Source of the DNA: Actinacidiphila sp. DG2A-62
GTDB taxonomy: Bacteria; Actinomycetota; Actinomycetes; Streptomycetales; Streptomycetaceae
Assembly (NCBI RefSeq): GCF_035825295.1
Contig: NZ_JAYMGI010000002.1
Location: forward strand, 5,137,501 to 5,201,500
Direction: 5' to 3'
DNA: 64,000 nt
Shown here: piece after piece, positions 35,063 through 43,667 of the stretch
Layout of the letters: every line of letters starts with the position of its first letter
How positions within the stretch are numbered: position 1 is the stretch's first letter
Program-made: the position numbers and the translations under genes
Notes under the pieces: model-generated
Database searches by the model: none
Told to the model about the DNA's origin: nothing
The model's input: the letters and a program-made list of their open reading frames with translations, nothing else

Positions 35063-35968
35063 CTACTTCTCGACGCTGCGCTGGAGCTCCACGGCCACCT
35101 GCTGCGCGGATTTCTGCAGGTCAGCGCTTTGCGGTGGGGTCGCGCCCTTGGGCGCGGAGGCCACATAGGTGACGCTCACCACGACGTTCGCGGTGCGGAA
35201 GACCACCGTCACCGTGCGCCGCGGGCCGGCCGCTGGCGTCTTCAGCACGTCGTCGATGAACGCGGCGTTGCCCAGGTCGGTGAGACGGCGCGGCGCCAGG
35301 CTCGGGTCGGCGGAGGTGCCGTCGCCGCTGCTCGCGCCGCTGCCGCCGTCCTGGCCGCTCGTGCCCGAGGACGAGCCGCCGGACCCGTCGTTCGTGCCCT
35401 TGCTGCCCCCGGCGCCGCCGCCCGCCGTGCCCTGGCCGCCGTCCGCGGAGGAGCCGCCCGCCGCGCCGGTGGACGCGCCGGTCGGCGTGCCCGTGCCGCC
35501 CAGCGGCGTCAGCGGGATCGAGGCCGCCTGCGCGCGCTGGTCGAAGTCGGACTCCGCCTGCACCTCGTCGCTCACGCCCGGGTCGTAGGAGACCACCCGC
35601 TCCAGGTCCACGGTCAGCCAGTGCGCGTAGCCGCCCGGCCCGGCGCCGTGCCACGCGCAGCCCACCCGGCGGTCGGTGTCGTACGTCAGCGACTCGTCGC
35701 CCGCGTAGTCCTTCGCGCCCGGCACCAGCTTCCGCAGCTCGTCCGGGTCCACCGAGGCGCACGGCTGCGGCAGCGTCTGGTACTTGCCCGGCGGCAGCGC
35801 CGGCGACGTGCTGCCGCCGGCCGGCAGCGACTTCCCGTCGGACGCGGCGTCCGCGGAGGCGCCCCCGCCGGTGCAGGCGCTCACCGTGCCCAGCACGGCC
35901 GCCGCCAGCACCGCCGCGACGGACGCCCGCGCCGACGGGGACGGCAGCCGCCCGCGAATGGACCGCAC
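35063..35968 (-). CDS. Second DUF3558-like lipoprotein with a Gly/Ser insertion
   Basis: 301 residues from the GTG giving MRSIRGRLPSPSARASV; longer upstream readings lack a signal. Lipobox TVSAC. The domain starts YQTLPQPCASVDPDELRKLVP and has GCAWHGAGPGGYAHWLTVDLE, parallel to the neighbouring DUF3558 gene (LP.SCKAV / GGCSWTG / WLSVTLQ). A Gly/Ser/Thr-rich stretch of about 65 residues (STGAAGGSSADGGQGTAGGG and on) interrupts the domain before RRLTDLGNAAFIDDVL and VTVVFRTANVVVSVTY. The two genes are in tandem, so duplication then divergence is likely. Confidence 0.7.
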   Translation of the reverse strand: MRSIRGRLPSPSARASVAAVLAAAVLGTVSACTGGGASADAASDGKSLPAGGSTSPALPPGKYQTLPQPCASVDPDELRKLVPGAKDYAGDESLTYDTDRRVGCAWHGAGPGGYAHWLTVDLERVVSYDPGVSDEVQAESDFDQRAQAASIPLTPLGGTGTPTGASTGAAGGSSADGGQGTAGGGAGGSKGTNDGSGGSSSGTSGQDGGSGASSGDGTSADPSLAPRRLTDLGNAAFIDDVLKTPAAGPRRTVTVVFRTANVVVSVTYVASAPKGATPPQSADLQKSAQQVAVELQRSVEK

Positions 35969-36169
35969 CTGGCCTCGCCCCTTCCTCCGGCCCTTCGGAC
36001 CCGCTCCCGCTCCCGTGCCCGGCACCGCCCGTTCCCGATCCCGGCCGGCCCCGGTCAAAAGCGGACGCGCCGCGCTAAACCCTTGGCGCACCCGAGCGCG
36101 CCCCGGACACAATGTCTACCGCACGTCCCCCCACGAGCGCCCGTCGGGGCGGATTATCGGGTGACGTGT

Positions 36170-36960
36170 TCACGCGTGTCCGTTGCGCAAACGCCACAGC
36201 CGCATGCCGCAACTCGCGGTGGATCGGCCCAGGCGGTGTGCGGCCGTGGCGGGGTCGCCGATCTCCAGGAGCGCTCGGTCCTCGTGCGGCCGCCAGCGCC
36301 GGCTCGGGGGCGTTTCGCGATGCCGTCCGGTCGGACCCATGCGGCGATCCGTTGCGCCGACGCGTGCTTGCGCTCGAGCGCGAGGGCATCGGGGTAGTAG
36401 AGGTGGCGGGCCAGCTCGACCGCGGTTTCCCGCATGTAGGCGACGTTGTACACGCCGTCGCGCGCGTTGCGGCGCGTACGGCGCTCGGTCCCGGTCGTCT
36501 GCCGGACGTAGAAGCACAGGTAGGCGGCGATGGCCGTGCTCGCCGTGGCGAGCGAGATGAACGGCAGGCCCTCCGCCGTGTGCCCGACGGAACCGTCGGC
36601 GTCGATGAGTCCACGCACGTAGTCACGTCGTGCGAACGGCACTCTGGGCGGCCGGACGATTGCCGACTTGCGGCCGTACGGAAGGCCCAGGGCCGCCAGG
36701 CGTTCGCGGGCTTCCAGGGCGCAGAGGGTCCAGATCGTCGACGTGTGCGCGGACGAGAAGTTGGTCGTGCGGGTACGCGTGGTGAGGGAACTCGGGTAGG
36801 GGGTGAGCCGCTGGAACTGGTGGAGTACGGACTCGTCCCGCGCGCTGATCTCGACCGTCAGGCGGCCCTTGCGTCCGGTGTCCCGCGCGAGGTGGCCGTC
36901 CATCTGCAGGAAGCCGAACATGTAGGCGTATTCGGGGATTTCGAGGTCCATGAAAGACAT
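36170..36960 (-). pseudogene. LAGLIDADG homing-endonuclease-like protein with a C-terminal DNA-binding motif, frameshifted
   Basis: Two LAGLIDADG-type helices are visible: YMFGFLQMDGHLA near residue 13 and YVRGLIDADGSVG about residue 113, spaced as in a monomeric two-motif endonuclease. After WVRPDGIAK the frame turns to basic nonsense; one A added to aaa (plus-strand ttt 36313-36315) gives IAKTPPSRRWRPHEDRALLE, then GDPATAAHRLGRSTASCGMRLWRLR, a SANT/Myb-like helix-turn-helix ending at TGA. The protein is about 263 residues when corrected. It is free-standing, not inside an intron or intein. Such genes in Streptomyces may be domesticated; activity is unproven. Confidence 0.7.
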
Positions 36961-37033
36961 GGCCCGATCCTGCGGGGCGGGGCCCCTCGACCGGCGGCTT
37001 CTCGGCTCTCGTTCACTCGAACAGGTGAACGAA

Positions 37034-37798
37034 TTACGGGGCGCCGCGGTGGACCTTGGTGTTGGAGGCCTGGGCGCGGGGGCGCAGGACGAGGAGGTCG
37101 ACGTTGACGTGGGAGGGGCGGGTGACCGCCCAGGTGACGGTGTCGGCGACGTCGTCGGCGGTGAGCGGGGCGTCCACGCCCGCGTAGACCGCGGCGGCGC
37201 GGTCGGTGTCGCCGTGGAAGCGGGTCAGGGCGAACTCGTCGGTCTTCACCATGCCCGGGGCGATCTCGATGACGCGCACCGGGCGGCCGTTGAGCTCCAG
37301 CCGGAGGGTCTCGGCGATCACGTGGGCGCCGTGCTTGGCGGCCACGTACCCGCCGCCGCCCTCGTAGGTGGCCAGGCCCGCGGTGGAGGACAGCACGACG
37401 ATCGTGCCGTCGCCGGACGCGGTGAGCGCGGGCAGCAGCGCCTGGGTGACGTGGAGCACGCCGAGGACGTTGACCTCGTACATGGTCCGCCACTCGGCCG
37501 GGTCGGCGCTCTCCACGGGGTCCGCGCCGAGCGCGCCGCCGGCGTTGTTGACCAGGACGTCGCAGCCGTCGAGGCCGGCGGCGAAGGCGTCGACCGCGGC
37601 CCGGTCGGTGACGTCCAGCGCGTGCGCCGCGACGCTGCGGCCGTCGGCGGCCAGCTCCTTCGCGAGCGCGTCGAGACGGTCGGCGCGGCGCGCGGTGAGC
37701 ACCACGTGGAAGCCCGCCTCGGCCAGCCTGCGGGCGGTCGCGGCGCCGATGCCGCTGCTCGCGCCGGTCACCACCGCGGTACGGGTGCGGGTGCTCAT
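37034..37798 (-). CDS. Short-chain dehydrogenase/reductase (classical SDR)
   Basis: 254 residues starting MSTRTRTAVVTGASSGIG with an upstream AGGAAGG. TGASSGIG is the NAD(P) turn, with basic residues in LTARRADR that favour NADPH. NNAGG, the catalytic S in VVLSSTAGLATYEGGGGYVAAKHG and the YxxxK pair (Y and K in GYVAAKHG) are all present. IEIAPGMVKTDEF matches the post-catalytic loop. The substrate is not determinable; the best family match is the YdfG/serine-dehydrogenase-like group. It sits alone between the endonuclease-like gene and a small membrane protein gene, all leftward. Confidence 0.85.
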   Translation of the reverse strand: MSTRTRTAVVTGASSGIGAATARRLAEAGFHVVLTARRADRLDALAKELAADGRSVAAHALDVTDRAAVDAFAAGLDGCDVLVNNAGGALGADPVESADPAEWRTMYEVNVLGVLHVTQALLPALTASGDGTIVVLSSTAGLATYEGGGGYVAAKHGAHVIAETLRLELNGRPVRVIEIAPGMVKTDEFALTRFHGDTDRAAAVYAGVDAPLTADDVADTVTWAVTRPSHVNVDLLVLRPRAQASNTKVHRGAP

Positions 37799-37810
37799 CT
37801 CGGCTGCCGC

Positions 37811-37874
37811 CTTCCTGGGCTTCCTGGGCTTGCTGTGCTTGCTTGGGCTTGCTGGGCTTCCTCGGCTTCCTGCC
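37811..37874. repeat. Seven imperfect 9-bp tandem units upstream of the SDR gene
   Basis: cttcctggg is repeated twice, then cttgctgtg, a 10-nt cttgcttggg, cttgctggg, cttcctcgg and cttcctgcc. The array fills most of the gap between the SDR start and the next gene's stop. The leftward reading would be Lys/Pro/Ser repeats but has no start support, so it is treated as non-coding. Confidence 0.8.
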
Positions 37875-37898
37875 GGACGGATGCAGGACATGCGGTGG

Positions 37899-38450
37899 TC
37901 AGGAGGCCGTGGCGAGCGGGCCGGGAGCCGTCCGCTGCGCCTCGGCGGTCAGCGCCCGCAGCATCACCTTCTGGTCGAAGGCGAGCAGGCAGACCGTCGC
38001 CGCGCACATCCCTGCCGCGAAGGCGATGTGGGCGGCCGGCGAGGTCGCGTGGACGCCGACCGCGCCGAACGCCAGGTGCACGCCGACGCGCAGCGCGATC
38101 AGGCCGGCCGCGAGCTTGCGGGTCCTGCGCGCCTTGAGCATCGCGCGGGCCGTCTTCAGCCGGCCGCGCAGCACGGTCCGGGCCAGCGCGATGTTCACGA
38201 CGGCGGCGACCGCGAGCACCACCCAGCCGTACGCGTAGCTCTTCACCACGTCGTACGAGGCGCCGATCAGACCCTCGAAGGCGAAGAACGCGACGGGGAC
38301 CGGCTTGTAGGGCGCGGGCGACGCGGGCGGCGCGGTCGGCTCTGCGGTGGCGGTGGCCGGCTCGGCGGGAGTGGTCGGCTCCGCGGTGGCGGTGGCAGTG
38401 GCTGTGGCGGTGGCGGTGGCTGCCGCCGCGGGTTCCCCGTTGGTCGTCAT
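37899..38450 (-). CDS. Small membrane protein with an Ala/Thr-rich N-terminus
   Basis: 183 residues. MTTNGEPAAAATATATATAT and following is a low-complexity stretch to about residue 48, coded by gcc/gtggcggt-type triplet repeats near 38340-38430. Then VPVAFFAFEGLIGASYDV, a hydrophobic YAYGWVVLAVAAVVNIALA, a basic loop (RGRLKTARAMLKARRTRKL) and two further helices (GLIALRVGVHLAFGAVGVH and HIAFAAGMCAATVCLLAF). I recognise no family. No clear ribosome-binding site is visible. Confidence 0.6.
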   Translation of the reverse strand: MTTNGEPAAAATATATATATATAEPTTPAEPATATAEPTAPPASPAPYKPVPVAFFAFEGLIGASYDVVKSYAYGWVVLAVAAVVNIALARTVLRGRLKTARAMLKARRTRKLAAGLIALRVGVHLAFGAVGVHATSPAAHIAFAAGMCAATVCLLAFDQKVMLRALTAEAQRTAPGPLATAS

Positions 38451-38744
38451 GGCAGGAGTCTCGCCGGAGGGGGATGCCCGGCGGCAGGGCTGGACCTCCG
38501 GTCTTCGGCATGACGGATGTCATCAGGCGGCGGCGCCGGCGCCGGCATCGGCTGGGCACCGGTATCGGCATCAGCCACGGCGGCGGTGCGACCCGGCGCG
38601 ATGCCCGGCGGGTGGCGACCCGGCGAACACCGCGTGTCTGTTCGGGGAGTGTCCGGCCAAGTCTCCGTTAACCGAAGTGGAATGCCGCTTCCTGTCCGAT
38701 TCGTTCCCTGCTCTTTATCGTAGCTTGAAGCTTCATCCGGCTTG
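38451..38744. promoter_or_regulatory. Divergent intergenic region with short palindromes
   Basis: The gap of about 290 nt separates the leftward membrane gene and the rightward acyltransferase gene. atgac-ggat-gtcat (38510-38523) is an inverted repeat 60 nt before the membrane gene. tgaagcttca (38726-38735) is a 10-bp palindrome in an AT-rich spot before the acyltransferase gene. No coding sequence seen. Confidence 0.35.
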
Positions 38745-40052
38745 ATGGGGACGGTTCATGAGGCATGCGGGCGGTGGGGCGGACGACTGGCCGCGCCCTC
38801 ATCAGGTGACGGTACCCGGCGGGAGCCCGCTCGGCGTACGGACTCCGCTGGGGGTGCGTACCCCGCCCGCGGCGCCTCCCGCGTCCGCCGCATCTCCCGC
38901 GCCGGCCCCGCCGTACCCGCTCCCCGAGCAGCCGGCCCCGGGCCGCAGCCCGGCGCGCAGCCCGCGGCGACGACGCGGCCCGCGCCCGCCGCCCCCCGCC
39001 GCGCCCGCCTGTACATCATCGACGCCCTGCGGCTGCTCGCCGCGGTCATGGTGGCGCTGCACCACTACGTCGGCACCAAGCGCGTGGACACGCCGCACAA
39101 CGTCGTGTGGGGCCGGCCCGCCTCCGACATCGTGCCGAGCGTCTTCCGCGTCGCCGCGTACGGCTGGATCGGCGTCGAGATCTTCTTCGTCATCAGCGGC
39201 TTCGTGATCTGCATGTCCTGCTGGGGGCGCAGGCCGCGGGACTTCTTCGTCTCGCGGGTGATCCGGCTGTACCCGGCGTACTGGTTCGGCGTGGTCTTCA
39301 CCACCGTGGTGCTCACCGCGTGGCCGGCGATCTGGCCGAAGCCGACGCCGCGCCAGGCGCTGTTCAACCTCTCGATGCTGCAGTCCGGTTCGCGGATCGG
39401 GAACGTGGACGGCGTGTACTGGACGCTCTGGTCGGAGCTGCGCTTCTACCTGATATTCCTGGCGGTGGTGGCCTTCGGGCTGACCTACCGCCGGGTGGTG
39501 CTGTTCTGCTGCGTGTGGGGCGCGGTGGCGATGCTCGCGCCGGTCTCGGGCTTCCCCGCGCTGGTGCTGCTCGCCGACCCGGACGGCGCCTGGTACTTCA
39601 TCGCGGGCCTGGCGCTGTTCCTGATGTACCGGTTCGGTCAGGACCTGCTGCTGTGGGGGATACTCGCGCTGTCCTGGCTGATGGCGCAGGACGAGCTGGG
39701 GCGGCGCATCGACACCGTGGAGCACGTGTCGAGCTGGCGCGGCGCGCTGCTGATCTACACGGTCTTCCTGCTGTTCATGGTGGGCGTCGCGCTGGGGCTG
39801 ACCGACCGGGTGCAGTGGCGCTGGCTGGTCACCGCGGGCTCGCTGACGTACCCCTTCTACCTGCTGCACTACGCGGCGGGCACCACGGCGATCCACTACC
39901 TGCGCGACCGCTACGACGCGCGGCTGCTGGTGGCCGGGCTGATCGCGGGCGGGCTGCTGCTCAGCTACCTGGTGCACCGGCTGGTGGAGGGCCCGGTGTC
40001 CCGGCTGCTCAAGCGCGGCCTGACCAAGGCGTTCGCCCAACTCGACCGCTGA
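38745..40052 (+). CDS. Membrane acyltransferase, OafA/YrhL (acyltransferase 3) family
   Basis: The conserved core starts RLYIIDALRLLAAVMVALHHY with the catalytic His pair, and has WIGVEIFFVISGFVI, FFVSRVIRLYPAYWFGVV and about 10 membrane helices to the end LVHRLVEGPVSRLL. Such enzymes add acyl groups to envelope sugars or antibiotics from the membrane. The start is uncertain. ATG 38745 has no ribosome-binding site, whereas ATG 38758, in another frame, has gggga 6 nt upstream and opens a Pro-rich leader with PLGVRT repeated twice. A one-base deletion between about 38880 and 39000 would join that leader to the core. Confidence 0.8.
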   Translation: MGTVHEACGRWGGRLAAPSSGDGTRREPARRTDSAGGAYPARGASRVRRISRAGPAVPAPRAAGPGPQPGAQPAATTRPAPAAPRRARLYIIDALRLLAAVMVALHHYVGTKRVDTPHNVVWGRPASDIVPSVFRVAAYGWIGVEIFFVISGFVICMSCWGRRPRDFFVSRVIRLYPAYWFGVVFTTVVLTAWPAIWPKPTPRQALFNLSMLQSGSRIGNVDGVYWTLWSELRFYLIFLAVVAFGLTYRRVVLFCCVWGAVAMLAPVSGFPALVLLADPDGAWYFIAGLALFLMYRFGQDLLLWGILALSWLMAQDELGRRIDTVEHVSSWRGALLIYTVFLLFMVGVALGLTDRVQWRWLVTAGSLTYPFYLLHYAAGTTAIHYLRDRYDARLLVAGLIAGGLLLSYLVHRLVEGPVSRLLKRGLTKAFAQLDR

Positions 40053-40081
40053 CGGGCCCTGTTGCGCGCCCCCGCGGCCCG

Positions 40082-40103
40082 ACCGGTCGCGTCGGCGACC
40101 GGT
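40082..40103. terminator. Perfect 9-bp hairpin after the acyltransferase gene
   Basis: accggtcgc (40082-40090) and gcgaccggt (40095-40103) pair around gtcg. The rest of the convergent gap 40053-40341 holds no gene; it carries GC-rich sequence and the 3' flank of the leftward unknown gene. Confidence 0.7.
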
Positions 40104-40341
40104 TGCGTCGGTCCGGCGCGTCCCGGGACCGGCCGCGGGTCCTTCCGGCCGCCGCTCGGTGTGATGCCGGTTTCGTACCCGTTCGCCGCCTTCCCCTGCC
40201 CCTGCTGCGAGTTCGGGTCGTGGCGCAGATCCGCCAGAGGCAGACGCGGGCGAAAAGGGCGTAACGGAACGGGAGTTCGGGCCGCGTCCGAGGTTCGTGG
40301 GCCGGCCCGGCGCAGGCCCCGGGCGGGGCCGGGAGCCGGGC

Positions 40342-40878
40342 TCAGGGCCAGACGAGGCAGTACAGCTGGTGGCCGGATTCCTCGCACCGGCGGGCGAAGT
40401 CCTGCCACTCGTGCAGCATCTGGTAGATCACGAACGCGTCGCGCGGGCCGCGCCGGTCGGGGACCGTGGACCAGATGAAGGCGGCGGCGCCCAGCGACTC
40501 CTCGTCGGCGGTGCGCAGCGGCTCCACGACCGAGGCGGGCAGCCGGACCACCGCGTAGTCGGGGTGCAGGACGACCAGTTCCAGCGGCGGCACCTTGGAC
40601 GGGGGTATGCCCTCGATGCCGGTGAGCACCATCGCGGCCATCGTCTCCGGCTTGACCTTGGTGTACATGCCCTGACCGAGTTCGTCGCCGCCCAGTTCCT
40701 CGGGTCGCATGGAGATCGGAACGCGTGCCGCGGTGGCCCCGTCGGGTGCGCCGAAGTACTTGTAGGTCACCCCCACTCGGCCACCCCTGCTCCTGCTTTC
40801 TGCGGTCGGTCGTTGCGCCGGCCCCGCCGGCTGTCCTGTGCGGGGTTCCGACGGGTCCTGCGGTGTCTCGTGCGGCAT
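40342..40878 (-). CDS. Conserved actinobacterial protein of unknown function
   Basis: 178 residues from the ATG giving MPHETPQDPSEP, with gaagga 7 nt upstream; longer readings to 41151 would overlap hemL and have no support. After about 35 polar residues comes a single domain: GVTYKYFGAPDGATAARVPI, EELGGDELGQGMYTKVKPETMAAMVLTGIEGIP, LVVLHPDYAVVRLPASVVEPL, AAAFIWSTVPDRRGPRDAFVIYQMLHEW, ending CEESGHQLYCLVWP. It has no signal or membrane segment. I do not recognise a fold or partner. It diverges from hemL. Confidence 0.55.
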   Translation of the reverse strand: MPHETPQDPSEPRTGQPAGPAQRPTAESRSRGGRVGVTYKYFGAPDGATAARVPISMRPEELGGDELGQGMYTKVKPETMAAMVLTGIEGIPPSKVPPLELVVLHPDYAVVRLPASVVEPLRTADEESLGAAAFIWSTVPDRRGPRDAFVIYQMLHEWQDFARRCEESGHQLYCLVWP

Positions 40879-41081
40879 GATGCGGTCCTTCGGGATGCGG
40901 CGGCGCCTGCCGGTGGGACGGGCGTCCTCGGGGTCGCGATCGCCGGACCCCTCGCCCCGTCCGCCACCACGCTGCTGCATTCCACTACCCGACCATCCGC
41001 TGACCCAACCATGCAACCCGATCATCGTCTCAGATGCCGGGTCGAGATCGTTGCGGCGCAACGCCCGGCGTTTGAGACGAT

Positions 41082-42434
41082 GTGTTCGTGAGCGATCCCG
41101 TGACTGACCCGAACCCCGCGAGCCCCCCGGGCTATCCGTACGACGCACCATTGTCCCAGGAACTCTTCGAGCGCGCGGCCGCCGTGACGCCAGGAGGCGT
41201 GAACTCCCCGGTGCGCGCCTTCCGCGCGGTGGGCGGTACGCCCCGGTTCATGGTGTCCGGCTCCGGCGCGTACCTCACCGACGCCGACGGCAGGAGCTAC
41301 GTCGACCTGGTGTGCTCCTGGGGACCGATGATTCTCGGCCACGCGCACCCGGAGGTGGTGGCGGCGGTGCAGCAGGCGGTGGCCCGCGGCACCTCCTTCG
41401 GCACCCCCGGCGAGGGCGAGGTGGCGCTCGCCGAGGCGATGACCGCCAGGGTGGCGCCGCTGGACCAGGTCCGCCTGGTGTCCTCCGGCACGGAGGCGAC
41501 CATGTCGGCGATCCGGCTGGCCCGCGGCTTCACGGGGCGCAGCAAGGTGGTCAAGTTCGCGGGGTGCTACCACGGTCATGTAGACGCGCTCCTGGTGGCC
41601 GCGGGTTCCGGCGTTGCCACGTTCGGGTTGCCGGACACCCCCGGGGTGACGGGCGCGCAGGCCGGGGACACCCTGGTGCTGCCGTACAACGACATCGAGG
41701 CGGTGCGCGCCGCGTTCGCCGCGCACCCGGGCGAGATCGCCTGCGTGATCACCGAGGCGTCGCCGGGCAACATGGGCGTGGTCCCGCCGCGGGACGGCTT
41801 CAACGCGGCGGTGCGGCAGCTGTGCGCGGACGACGGCGCGCTGTACGTCTCCGACGAGGTGATGACGGGCTTCAGGGTCAGCGCGGGCGGCTGGTACGGC
41901 CTGGACGGCGTGGAGCCGGACCTGATGACCTTCGGCAAGGTGATGGGCGGCGGCTTCCCGGCCGCGGCCTTCGGCGGCCGGGCGGACGTGATGGCGCAGC
42001 TCGCGCCGGCCGGGCCGGTGTACCAGGCGGGCACGCTGTCGGGGAACCCGGTGGCCACCGCGGCCGGCCTGGCGCAGCTGCGGCTGCTGGACGCGGCGGC
42101 GTACGAGAAGGTCGACGCGGTGTCCCGGGAGATCCGCGGGCTGGTCGGCGAGGCGCTGACCAAGGAGGGCGTGGCGCACCGGGTGCAGAACGCGGGCAGC
42201 ATGTTCTCGGTCTTCTTCACCGAGAACGAGGTCCGCGACTTCGACGACGCCAGGTCGCAGGAGAGCTTCCGCTACACCGCCTTCTTCCACTCCATGCTGG
42301 CCCAGGGCGTCTACCTGCCGCCGTCGGCCTTCGAGTCCTGGTTCGTGTCCACCGCGCACGACGAGCAGGCCGTGGCGCGGATCGCCGCCGCGCTGCCCGC
42401 CGCCGCGCGCGCCGCAGCGGAGGCCCGCGCATGA
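41082..42434 (+). CDS. hemL: Glutamate-1-semialdehyde 2,1-aminomutase
   Basis: 450 residues from GTG 41082 (448 from GTG 41088). PLP enzyme of the aminotransferase class III fold; it makes 5-aminolevulinate from the HemA product. SQELFERAAAVTPGGVNSPVRAF is the family N-terminus, VSSGTEATMSAIRLAR the PLP phosphate loop, CYHGHVD the active-site loop, VSDEVMTGFR the pyridine acid, and TFGKVMGGGFP the Schiff-base Lys. It overlaps the histidine phosphatase gene by 4 nt (ATGA). Confidence 0.97.
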   Translation: MFVSDPVTDPNPASPPGYPYDAPLSQELFERAAAVTPGGVNSPVRAFRAVGGTPRFMVSGSGAYLTDADGRSYVDLVCSWGPMILGHAHPEVVAAVQQAVARGTSFGTPGEGEVALAEAMTARVAPLDQVRLVSSGTEATMSAIRLARGFTGRSKVVKFAGCYHGHVDALLVAAGSGVATFGLPDTPGVTGAQAGDTLVLPYNDIEAVRAAFAAHPGEIACVITEASPGNMGVVPPRDGFNAAVRQLCADDGALYVSDEVMTGFRVSAGGWYGLDGVEPDLMTFGKVMGGGFPAAAFGGRADVMAQLAPAGPVYQAGTLSGNPVATAAGLAQLRLLDAAAYEKVDAVSREIRGLVGEALTKEGVAHRVQNAGSMFSVFFTENEVRDFDDARSQESFRYTAFFHSMLAQGVYLPPSAFESWFVSTAHDEQAVARIAAALPAAARAAAEARA

Positions 42435-43075
42435 GCAGCGCCGAGGAACTGACCGTCGTCCACCTGATGCGGCACGGCGAGGTGCACAACCCCGACGGCG
42501 TGCTGTACGGGCGGGCGTCCGGTTACCACCTGTCCGAGCTGGGCCGGAAGATGGCCGAGCGGGTCGCCGAGCACCTGGCCGACCGGGACATCCGGTACGT
42601 GGTCGCCTCGCCGCTGGAGCGGGCGCAGGAGACGGCGGAGCCGGTCGCCGCGGCGCACGGCCTGCAGGTGGCGACCGACCCGCGGCTGATCGAGGCGGAG
42701 AACCGCTTCGCGGGGAAGAAGTTCGGCGTCGGCGACGGGGCGCTGAGCCAGGCGAACTGGAGGCTCCTGGTCAACCCGTTCAAGCCGAGCTGGGGCGAGC
42801 CGTACGTGGAGCAGGTCGTGCGGATGACCGCGGCGCTGGCGGCGGCGCGGGACGCGGCGCGCGGCCACGAGGCGGTGTGCGTCAGCCACCAGCTGCCGAT
42901 CTGGACGGTGCGGTCGTACGCGGAGCGGCGGCGGTTGTGGCACGATCCGCGGCGGCGGCAGTGCACGCTGGCGAGTCTGACGACGTTCACGTACCGGGGG
43001 GACGAGATCGTGTCCGTCGGCTACAGCGAGCCGGCGCTGGATCTTGTGCCGGCGCACCTCCACGCCAAGCCCTAG
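42431..43075 (+). CDS. Histidine phosphatase (phosphoglycerate mutase-like)
   Basis: 214 residues, translationally coupled to hemL by ATGA. The RHG motif is VHLMRHGEVHNPDGVLYGRASG (phospho-His), and the second His is in AVCVSHQLPIWTV. ASPLERAQETAEPVA is the standard second-helix arginine block. It belongs to the GpmB/CobC-like branch of broad phosphatases. The tail is WHDPRRRQCTLASLTTFTYRG. The hemL-linked position is conserved in Streptomyces to my recollection, but no haem-pathway substrate is evident. Confidence 0.85.
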   Translation: MSSAEELTVVHLMRHGEVHNPDGVLYGRASGYHLSELGRKMAERVAEHLADRDIRYVVASPLERAQETAEPVAAAHGLQVATDPRLIEAENRFAGKKFGVGDGALSQANWRLLVNPFKPSWGEPYVEQVVRMTAALAAARDAARGHEAVCVSHQLPIWTVRSYAERRRLWHDPRRRQCTLASLTTFTYRGDEIVSVGYSEPALDLVPAHLHAKP

Positions 43076-43091
43076 CCGGGCGGGCGACGTC

Positions 43092-43106
43092 CCCCGGCAT
43101 CCGGGG
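43092..43106 (+). terminator. Short hairpin after the phosphatase gene
   Basis: ccccgg-cat-ccgggg, 17 nt after the phosphatase stop, with neighbouring runs of C. Weak but well placed. Confidence 0.4.
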
Positions 43107-43205
43107 TGCCCCCGGCCCCGCGCCCCCGTCCGCGCCGCCGTGCGGGCCGCGCCCCTGCGGGGTTCGGGTTGCCCCTGGGGTGCCGTTGCCGTCTGCGTCG
43201 CCGTC

Positions 43206-43320
43206 GTGGTCGCTCGCGCAGTTCCCCGCGCCCCTGATGGGCCGGCGTCGGGCGTTCAGAAGACGTGCTGACGTCCACGCACGCCCCGCCAGGGGCGCGG
43301 GGAACGGCGCGGCGAGCCAC
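43206..43320. repeat. Streptomyces-type dispersed inverted repeat (copy 1)
   Basis: Left arm 43206-43235 contains gcgcagttccccgcgcccct; right arm 43291-43320 contains aggggcgcggggaac. The 30-nt arms are near-complementary around a 55-nt spacer. The same core recurs at 62906-63061 in this window in the reverse arm order. The surrounding gene-free stretch 43076-43667 otherwise shows only GC-rich low-complexity sequence and, near 43480-43600, an AT-richer promoter-like zone before the deacetylase gene. Confidence 0.8.
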
Positions 43321-43667
43321 TGCGGAGGCGCGGACGGGGGCGGCGGGCAGGGGCGGCCCGGATGCCGAGCGGCTGCTGCTGCGGCGCCGGGGGCGTACGG
43401 GGACGCCCGGGGTCGGGGCCCGGGGCCGCGCTCGGCGGCAGGGGGGCCGGGCGGGTTGACGCGCCGCGTATACCACATATCGCCGCGTTGTGCCGGAATG
43501 GGCGCATCGCGGTGATATTTATCGGCCACCCGAGGGTCGAGCCCGCCGTCGTGACCTGTTCGTCATAACCATGAGGAACCTGTGAACGTCGTATTGAATG
43601 ACTAATCCCCGCTCTGGTGGCAGCCCCCCGCCCCCACGGCGGGGGACGCACGACGATCGGGGACCGC

